NCBI RefSeq assembly: GCF_003946015.1
Contig: NZ_RHNU01000020.1
Coordinates: 1-45,824 of the forward strand
DNA from: Companilactobacillus insicii
Lineage (GTDB): Bacteria; Bacillota; Bacilli; Lactobacillales; Lactobacillaceae
Reading direction: 5' to 3'
DNA length: 45,824 bases
Shown: one piece after another, positions 41,281 through 45,824 of the stretch
Position numbering within the stretch: the first letter of the stretch is position 1
Layout of the letters: the number at the start of each line of letters is the position of its first letter
Position numbers and translations under genes: made by a program
The notes under the pieces: generated by a model
Databases searched by the model: none
The model's input: only the letters and a program-made list of their open reading frames with translations
What the model was told of the DNA's origin: nothing

Positions 41281-41478
41281 TTACGATTGCTTAATGCCAG
41301 CTTGCTTTAATATCTTACTTTCAATACCATGTTCCAGCTCTTTATCATTATGAATTGGAACAGGTAACGTAACATTAGTCGTCGGATTGTACATCTTTAA
41401 ATGTGAACCATTTTGGGATTTTTCTATGAATCCATTTTGCTTTAATAACTTAACTATCTTATGAGATTTTAGTGCCAT
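41281..41478 (-). CDS. hicA: HicA-like mRNA interferase toxin, no HicB partner
   Basis: This 65-residue double-stranded-RNA-binding-fold protein is of the HicA family. KIVKLLKQNGFIEKSQNGSH contains the conserved G-S-H with the catalytic histidine at 26, followed by HLKMYNPTTNVTLPVPIHN and the C-terminal GIESKILKQAGI helix. HicA toxins cleave mRNA and are normally co-encoded with a HicB antitoxin. Here the neighbours are ppsA and the adhesin gene, and no HicB-like ORF is present on either side. It may be a solitary or inactive toxin, or be controlled by a distant antitoxin. It has its own terminator. Confidence 0.85.
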   Translation of the reverse strand: MALKSHKIVKLLKQNGFIEKSQNGSHLKMYNPTTNVTLPVPIHNDKELEHGIESKILKQAGIKQS

Positions 41479-41544
41479 ATTTAACTCCTTCTTATTATTA
41501 GTATCCCATAATTAGATAGTTTTGTACTCGATTGTGTCTTTTGA

Positions 41545-41576
41545 CAAAAAAAGACCACACATTAAAGTGTGATCTT
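41545..41576 (-). terminator. Terminator of ppsA
   Basis: AAGA-c-CACAC (41551-41560) pairs with GTGTG-a-TCTT (41567-41576) around ATTAAA. A T run follows on the minus strand. It lies 9 bp after the ppsA stop. Confidence 0.88.
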
Positions 41577-41585
41577 AAATTGAAC

Positions 41586-43988
41586 TTATTCCCAATCATA
41601 GTTAGTTGGATCTTGTAATCCACGTCCAGTAGCCCTGTCCAACATGATTCTTTGTTCAAAGTGAGCAACGTTACGTTTTGTTTCTTTGACCATATCTGGG
41701 TTAACAGATACGTAATCAATGCCACTTTGAATCAAGAAGTTAGTATATTCTGGGAACTCAGAAGGTGCTTGTCCACAGATTGAAACTGTTCTTCCATCCT
41801 TATGTGCTGCCTTGATCAAATGACGAATTGCACGTTTAACGGCAAGATTACGTTCATCAAACAATGGAGCAACAGTATCATTATTACGATCACAACCAAG
41901 AATCAACATTGACAAGTCGTTGGATCCAATTGAGTATCCATCAACGAATTGATTGAATTGATCTGCCAAAATAATGTTTGAAGGAATTTCAGCCATCATG
42001 TAAACTTTGAAGTCTGCACCTCTAACTAATCCTTGACCCTTCATAATTTCAGTAACTTTCTTGGCTTCGTCAACTGTACGAACAAATGGGATCATAACAT
42101 TTAAGTTCTTCAATCCGAATTCGTTACGAACTTTCTTTACAGCTGCCAACTCAAGTTTGAAGGCTTCAATGTACTTAGGATCGTAGTAACGTGAAGCACC
42201 ACGCCAACCTAACAAGTCAGATGGCTCATGTGGTTCATACTTATCTCCACCCTTAAGGTTACGATATTCACTAGACTTGAAGTCAGATAGACGTAGAACA
42301 ACTGGTCTTGGTGCCATTGCACGTGCTACCTTTGATACTCCGTCTGCAAGCATATCAACGACTTTGTCCGAACGACCTTGTTCGATCAAGTATAGTGGAT
42401 GCTCATGAATGTATGATGTCCAGATGAACTCTTCACGCATCAAACCAATTCCGTCAGCTGGAAGTGATGAATATTTGTCAGCTAAGTCTGGATCACCTAA
42501 GTTCATCATTACTCCAGTTGCTGTTGGAGCAAATGTTTCTGCGGCAACAACTTGACCAGCTGCTTGACCACTTGCTTCTGGTTTCTTAAGAAGACTTGCT
42601 ACCTTACCTTGATATACAACACCATTCTTAGCATCAACAGTTACTACATCGCCATCGTGAAGAGCATCTGTTGCGGCAACCTTCTTACTCTTTGTACCAA
42701 CAATACATGGAATCTGCATCTCACGAGATACAATTGCGGCGTGGCAAGTCATACCACCATTATTAGTGATAATAGCTGCGGCCTTCTTCATAGCTGGAAC
42801 CCAATCAGGTGATGTCATCAACGTAACAAGAACTTCACCCTTCTTGAATTGATCAATATCCTTTGGATCGTCAATTACATGAACAACTCCACTAGCTAAA
42901 CCTGGACTTGCTGGTAATCCACGAACAACAACTTTAGCATCTGATTCTGCAACCACATTATCATCTCCAGTATCAGTATCTTGGTTCTTATTCTTCTGTG
43001 ACCAATATGTTTCAGGACGAGCTTGTACGATCCAGAGACGGTTGGTATTAACGTCCAAAGCATATTCCATATCCATGTAGCAGCCGTAATGCTCTTCAAT
43101 TTTCTTAGCATATCCGGCTAATTCAATTACTTGTTCATCAGTAATAACTTGTTTGTCTTGTAACTCTTCTGGGACTGGCTCTTCTTTAGTACCACCACCA
43201 GGAATTCTAGATAATTGAATTGTTTGTTTAACAACATTCTTTTCAACAATCTTTAGAGACTTCTTATCTATTACAAAGTGATTTGGTGTTACTTTACCTA
43301 ATACGATATACTCACCCAATCCACGAATTGCATCGATAACAATCTTAGTATCATCCCCGTTAGAAACATTAACAGAGAACATAATTCCTGAAGCCTTAGA
43401 GAATACCATCATTTGAACAGCTGCTGACAAAGCAACTTTGTCATATGGGAATTGTTGCTTGTTACGATAGTATGTTGCACGAGCTGTAAATAGTGAAGCG
43501 TAGCATTTTTGCACACTAGTTACTACGTCATCCGCACCCTTAACGTTCAAATATGACTCTTGTTGACCAGCAAATGATGCATCTGGTAAATCTTCGGCCG
43601 TGGCAGATGAACGAATAGCAACGAATGGATCTGTTTGGTCCATCTTACTAGCAAGTTCTGCGTATGCCTTCTTAATATCCTCAGCTAAATCATCTGGCAT
43701 CTTAGCGCCAACAATTATGTCACGGATCTTCTTACAAGTTGATCCAAGTTCGTCTGAATCTTCATAATCTTTGATACCATTAAGAAGATCAGTAACTTTA
43801 TCATTTAATCCTGTTTCTTTCATAAAATATCGGTATGCTTTAGCAGTAGTTGCGAAACCATATGGTACTGGCAAGTCCATTGAAGAAGTCATCTCTCCAA
43901 GTGAAGAGGATTTTCCTCCAACCAAGTTAACATCTTTGCGGTGTAATTCGTTGAACCATAGAACATTTGCTTCATCACGATCGCTCAT
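41586..43988 (-). CDS. ppsA: Phosphoenolpyruvate synthase (pyruvate, water dikinase)
   Basis: This 800-residue enzyme converts pyruvate and ATP to PEP, AMP and phosphate for gluconeogenesis. The N-terminal ATP-grasp part has VGGKSSSLGEM, RSSATAEDLPDASFAGQQES and MDMEYALD. The swivelling phosphohistidine domain has GGMTCHAAIVSREMQIPCIV near residue 412. The C-terminal PEP domain has IPFVRTVDEA, GSNDLSMLILGCDR and CGQAPSE. The length is normal. The start is ATG with GGGAGG upstream. It is a single-gene unit with its own promoter; a cre site just downstream of the promoter predicts repression by CcpA on good sugars. PEP is also the donor for pyruvyl transferases such as the EPS-cluster one, but a link is speculative. 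Confidence 0.96.
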   Translation of the reverse strand: MSDRDEANVLWFNELHRKDVNLVGGKSSSLGEMTSSMDLPVPYGFATTAKAYRYFMKETGLNDKVTDLLNGIKDYEDSDELGSTCKKIRDIIVGAKMPDDLAEDIKKAYAELASKMDQTDPFVAIRSSATAEDLPDASFAGQQESYLNVKGADDVVTSVQKCYASLFTARATYYRNKQQFPYDKVALSAAVQMMVFSKASGIMFSVNVSNGDDTKIVIDAIRGLGEYIVLGKVTPNHFVIDKKSLKIVEKNVVKQTIQLSRIPGGGTKEEPVPEELQDKQVITDEQVIELAGYAKKIEEHYGCYMDMEYALDVNTNRLWIVQARPETYWSQKNKNQDTDTGDDNVVAESDAKVVVRGLPASPGLASGVVHVIDDPKDIDQFKKGEVLVTLMTSPDWVPAMKKAAAIITNNGGMTCHAAIVSREMQIPCIVGTKSKKVAATDALHDGDVVTVDAKNGVVYQGKVASLLKKPEASGQAAGQVVAAETFAPTATGVMMNLGDPDLADKYSSLPADGIGLMREEFIWTSYIHEHPLYLIEQGRSDKVVDMLADGVSKVARAMAPRPVVLRLSDFKSSEYRNLKGGDKYEPHEPSDLLGWRGASRYYDPKYIEAFKLELAAVKKVRNEFGLKNLNVMIPFVRTVDEAKKVTEIMKGQGLVRGADFKVYMMAEIPSNIILADQFNQFVDGYSIGSNDLSMLILGCDRNNDTVAPLFDERNLAVKRAIRHLIKAAHKDGRTVSICGQAPSEFPEYTNFLIQSGIDYVSVNPDMVKETKRNVAHFEQRIMLDRATGRGLQDPTNYDWE

Positions 43989-44034
43989 GAAATTACCTCC
44001 CTTTATGTCTGAAAAAAATAAATTAAATATATTA

Positions 44035-44048
44035 TGAAAACGTTTCCA
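44035..44048. promoter_or_regulatory. cre site (CcpA) downstream of the ppsA promoter
   Basis: TGAAAACGTTTCCA matches the cre consensus (TGWNANCGNTNWCA) at all but one position. It begins a few bases after the predicted ppsA start of transcription, where bound CcpA would block initiation or elongation. Confidence 0.7.
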
Positions 44049-44059
44049 ATCACAACTTT

Positions 44060-44088
44060 ATTGTAAAACAGTCATGTATAAAGTGCAA
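44060..44088 (-). promoter_or_regulatory. Promoter of ppsA
   Basis: On the minus strand TTGCAC (44088-44083), a 17-bp spacer and TACAAT (44065-44060) form the promoter. It gives a leader of about 65 nt before the ppsA ATG. Confidence 0.75.
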
Positions 44089-44108
44089 TGAGGTTTTGAA
44101 GAGTACAC

Positions 44109-44139
44109 AAAAAAAGACTGCATATCATGTACAGTCTTT
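44109..44139 (-). terminator. Terminator of the higBA operon
   Basis: AAAGACTG (44113-44120) pairs with CAGTCTTT (44132-44139). On the minus strand a T run follows. It lies 37 bp after the higA stop and just before the ppsA promoter. Confidence 0.85.
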
Positions 44140-44176
44140 GGTTTTCTATTTTTGATAACAACTACTATCTTTTTCA

Positions 44177-45286
44177 TTAACTATTTTTTGCAATTATATT
44201 GTATTTCTGTCTCAAATTATTTAATTGATTATATTCAATATAATTGTCACGCTGTAATCTACCTACAACCACACCTGAATGGATATCAATTTTATCGGAA
44301 AATTCTTTAACAGAGGTACTTGAAAAATTATTTTTCGCTACAAACTCCTCATACTGTTTTTGATTAATCAAATAGTCTTGTGCAAAAGTATTTGCATCAT
44401 ATTCAAGAGTATCTATGTCTAAAACACTCCTAAGTCCAATATTCTTATCAGATGATATAATTATATGTCCTTTCTTCTGTTGAAAGACATGTCTAATTTC
44501 GTGAAAAAGTGCAAACCAAAACACATCTGCATATTTTCTACGATCATTCATGGCAAGTAGGACCTTATCCTTTCCAAGCCATTTAACCGCACCATTTACA
44601 CCACAATTTTTTAAATTAGGAATAATTACAAAAGCAACTCCTGATTTACTAAAAATGTTATTCAATTTTGGCATAAACTTCTCAGGATCATCCCTAGTCA
44701 TTTTTCTAATTTCTGGAAGCTTTGATCTCAAATATTCTAAATCAATTGATGAGACTTCCTTTAAGTGTCCAATGTTAAGTGCCGTTTGTACCCATGCATT
44801 AGAATTTATTACATTTTTATTTTTTACTTCTGGCACAGCTGTTTTGTATTGAACCAAAAAGTCCCTATTCTCCAATACTTTTAAACTTGATATATGAAAG
44901 ATTCTTCTTAATTCAGAAATCTTATCTATGGTATTACTTGTTTGCTTAACTAATCCCAAATTTTCCCAAAACTTATAGTCCATTTGCTTCTGAATATTCT
45001 TTTCTTCTTCCAGTTGATTTTGTCTATTAATCTGTTCTTTTATTTTTAAATATTTGTCATTAAGATTTTTCCACATTGATTCAGAAGTACCAAAAACTAA
45101 TGCCAATCCTTCAATTAAATTATCATCTAATTCAATTTTACCATTCACCAGTTCACTAGCTCTTTTTTCGTTAGTATTGAGCCTATCTGCCAATTCACTT
45201 TGTTTCATATCTTGATCGTCAAGATATCGTTTAACATAATATCCAGGATGAAAAGCAATTAAATTATCATTACTTATTTTAAGCAT
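44177..45286 (-). CDS. higA: HigA-type antitoxin fused to an ImmA/IrrE metallopeptidase domain
   Basis: This 369-residue two-domain protein has an XRE/HigA helix-turn-helix at about residues 10-65 (HPGYYVKRYLDDQDMKQSEL, NGKIELDDNLIEGLALVFG). A charged coiled-coil-like linker follows, then an ImmA/IrrE zinc-peptidase domain with H-E-x-x-H (ALFHEIRHVFQQ near residue 260) and a downstream acidic ligand region (DTLEYDANTFAQDYLI). The HTH should repress the operon and bind the toxin; the peptidase may cleave a partner or itself. The ATG at 45286 overlaps the toxin stop by 8 bp and follows AGGAGGTG; the frame upstream to 45316 lies inside the toxin gene. Confidence 0.9.
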   Translation of the reverse strand: MLKISNDNLIAFHPGYYVKRYLDDQDMKQSELADRLNTNEKRASELVNGKIELDDNLIEGLALVFGTSESMWKNLNDKYLKIKEQINRQNQLEEEKNIQKQMDYKFWENLGLVKQTSNTIDKISELRRIFHISSLKVLENRDFLVQYKTAVPEVKNKNVINSNAWVQTALNIGHLKEVSSIDLEYLRSKLPEIRKMTRDDPEKFMPKLNNIFSKSGVAFVIIPNLKNCGVNGAVKWLGKDKVLLAMNDRRKYADVFWFALFHEIRHVFQQKKGHIIISSDKNIGLRSVLDIDTLEYDANTFAQDYLINQKQYEEFVAKNNFSSTSVKEFSDKIDIHSGVVVGRLQRDNYIEYNQLNNLRQKYNIIAKNS

Positions 45287-45635
45287 AATGTTTTGACACC
45301 TCCTCAACTCTGACAATATTAATACTACTATAAAAAAGTTGAATATTAAGATTTTCTCTATTTATAACCACTTCATTATCTAAATCAATTGGCTGTATAA
45401 TCAATCGATAACTACTGGCTCTGCCATCAATATCTAAGGCATAATGGTTATTTCTATTTCCAGTCAACTTATGAACTTTGTATATTCTTAAAGCATTAAT
45501 ATCTTCCAATGAAGCGGAACTCTCAAGAAGATTTATTAATCCAAATAACGCCTCAGCCGTTCTTGCACCTAACTCTTTTCTGGACTTTTTCAAGTTTGTA
45601 CACATTTTCTCGACTTTTTTGGTTGCATATTTCAA
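45279..45635 (-). CDS. higB: HigB/RelE-family toxin
   Basis: This 118-residue RelE-superfamily protein has an N-terminus (ATKKVEKMCTNLKKSRKELG) followed by a toxin core (KVHKLTGNRNNHYALDIDG, YRLIIQPID). It ends in a partner-type tail (INIVRVEEVSKHYA), as in HigB toxins that cut mRNA on the ribosome. The start is taken as TTG at 45635, as family members begin with this K-T/A-T-K-K pattern. The ribosome site is poor; ATG at 45605 would be a shorter alternative that cuts into the conserved start. It is the first gene of higBA and overlaps higA. Confidence 0.87.
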   Translation of the reverse strand: MKYATKKVEKMCTNLKKSRKELGARTAEALFGLINLLESSASLEDINALRIYKVHKLTGNRNNHYALDIDGRASSYRLIIQPIDLDNEVVINRENLNIQLFYSSINIVRVEEVSKHYA

Positions 45636-45673
45636 CTTAATAGTAAGTCACCGCCACATTTTAGTTACAATTT

Positions 45674-45702
45674 ATCTTACCAAAATGGTAAGGATTTTTC
45701 AA
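45674..45702 (-). promoter_or_regulatory. Promoter and operator of higBA
   Basis: On the minus strand TTGAAA (45702-45697), a 17-bp spacer and TAAGAT (45679-45674) form the promoter. The inverted repeat CTTACC - 5 bp - GGTAAG (45676-45692) fills the spacer and covers part of the -10, an ideal site for repression by HigA. Confidence 0.7.
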
Positions 45703-45727
45703 TTAAGCAAGCCTTTAAAGTAAATAT

Positions 45728-45755
45728 CCACCAGCTTAGCTGGTGGCTTTTTATT
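45728..45755 (+). terminator. Strong hairpin with T tract at the right edge
   Basis: CCACCAGC (45728-45735) and GCTGGTGG (45739-45746) form a perfect stem with a TTA loop followed by CTTTTTATT on the plus strand. No plus-strand gene precedes it in the window, so it may be part of a mobile-element end rather than a gene terminator. Confidence 0.6.
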
Positions 45756-45800
45756 AGCCCTAGAAGGGCTTGCCACACGCAAAAAGCCCCTTAAAGGGGC
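45756..45800 (-). terminator. Two further hairpins; the second is a minus-strand terminator
   Basis: AGCCCT/AGGGCT (45756-45770) forms a short stem. GCCCC-TTAAA-GGGGC (45786-45800) has a T run on its minus-strand side (complement of 45780-45785). The latter should end transcription coming from beyond the right edge. Confidence 0.6.
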
Positions 45801-45824
45801 CCAACAAAAAACTACCAACCGCTA

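Noticed and set aside
41498-41725. 75-codon minus-strand frame near the end of ppsA
   Set aside because: It runs through the ppsA terminator and the ppsA 3' end in another frame. It was checked as a possible HicB and has no resemblance.
44109-44139. Hairpin considered as a ppsA leader riboswitch
   Set aside because: It lies upstream of the ppsA -35 box and has the T run of a higBA terminator.

Overview
The window looks like chromosomal DNA of a low-GC, Gram-positive lactic acid bacterium (Lactobacillaceae; a Companilactobacillus-like species is my best guess, not a demonstrated identity). The reasons are strong GGAGG ribosome sites, sigma-A promoters, rho-independent hairpins, a CcpA-type cre site, an acetolactate synthase/decarboxylase pair, a CpsB/C/D phosphotyrosine module, and a giant wall protein ending in SLAP domains. 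No rRNA, tRNA, CRISPR array or complete insertion sequence was seen.

Region 1 (about 1-21.8 kb, all on the minus strand) is a Wzx/Wzy-type exopolysaccharide (EPS) or capsule locus. In transcription order it runs: chain-length/adaptor protein CpsC, tyrosine kinase CpsD, phosphatase CpsB, priming phosphoglycosyltransferase CpsE, a split Alg14/Alg13-type transferase, polysaccharide pyruvyl transferase, a MenD-like thiamine-diphosphate enzyme, an SDR, a GT4, a GT2, a galactofuranosyltransferase-like GT2, UDP-galactopyranose mutase, flippase 1, a Wzy-like polymerase, an O-acyltransferase and an LCP ligase. After the LCP terminator a second operon with its own promoter carries another polymerase-like membrane protein, a GT4, a second paralogous flippase and a small HTH protein. 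The MenD-like enzyme plus SDR is the least explained part and may make an unusual sugar or substituent.

Region 2 (21.8-33.4 kb) holds housekeeping and stress genes: a GT8 transferase, a peptide deformylase-like protein, an FMN reductase, a MarR regulator divergent from alsS-alsD with a perfect operator over the als -35 box, a mazEF-type module, glutathione peroxidase, a GntR(YtrA)-ABC exporter operon, a second paralogous mazEF module with a 29-bp palindromic operator, an aldo/keto reductase, two long imperfect palindromes, and a membrane GGDEF protein.

Region 3 (33.5-41 kb) is one 2425-residue secreted adhesin: a divergent KxYKxGKxW-like signal, an L-type lectin domain, about 15 MBG repeats and three C-terminal SLAP repeats. 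It uses a TTG start behind a roughly 200-nt leader that contains a possible 23-codon upstream ORF.

Region 4 (41-45.8 kb) has an orphan HicA-like toxin, PEP synthase with a cre site just downstream of its promoter, a HigB/HigA-ImmA toxin-antitoxin operon with an operator in its promoter spacer, and a group of hairpins at the right edge that may be the end of a mobile element.
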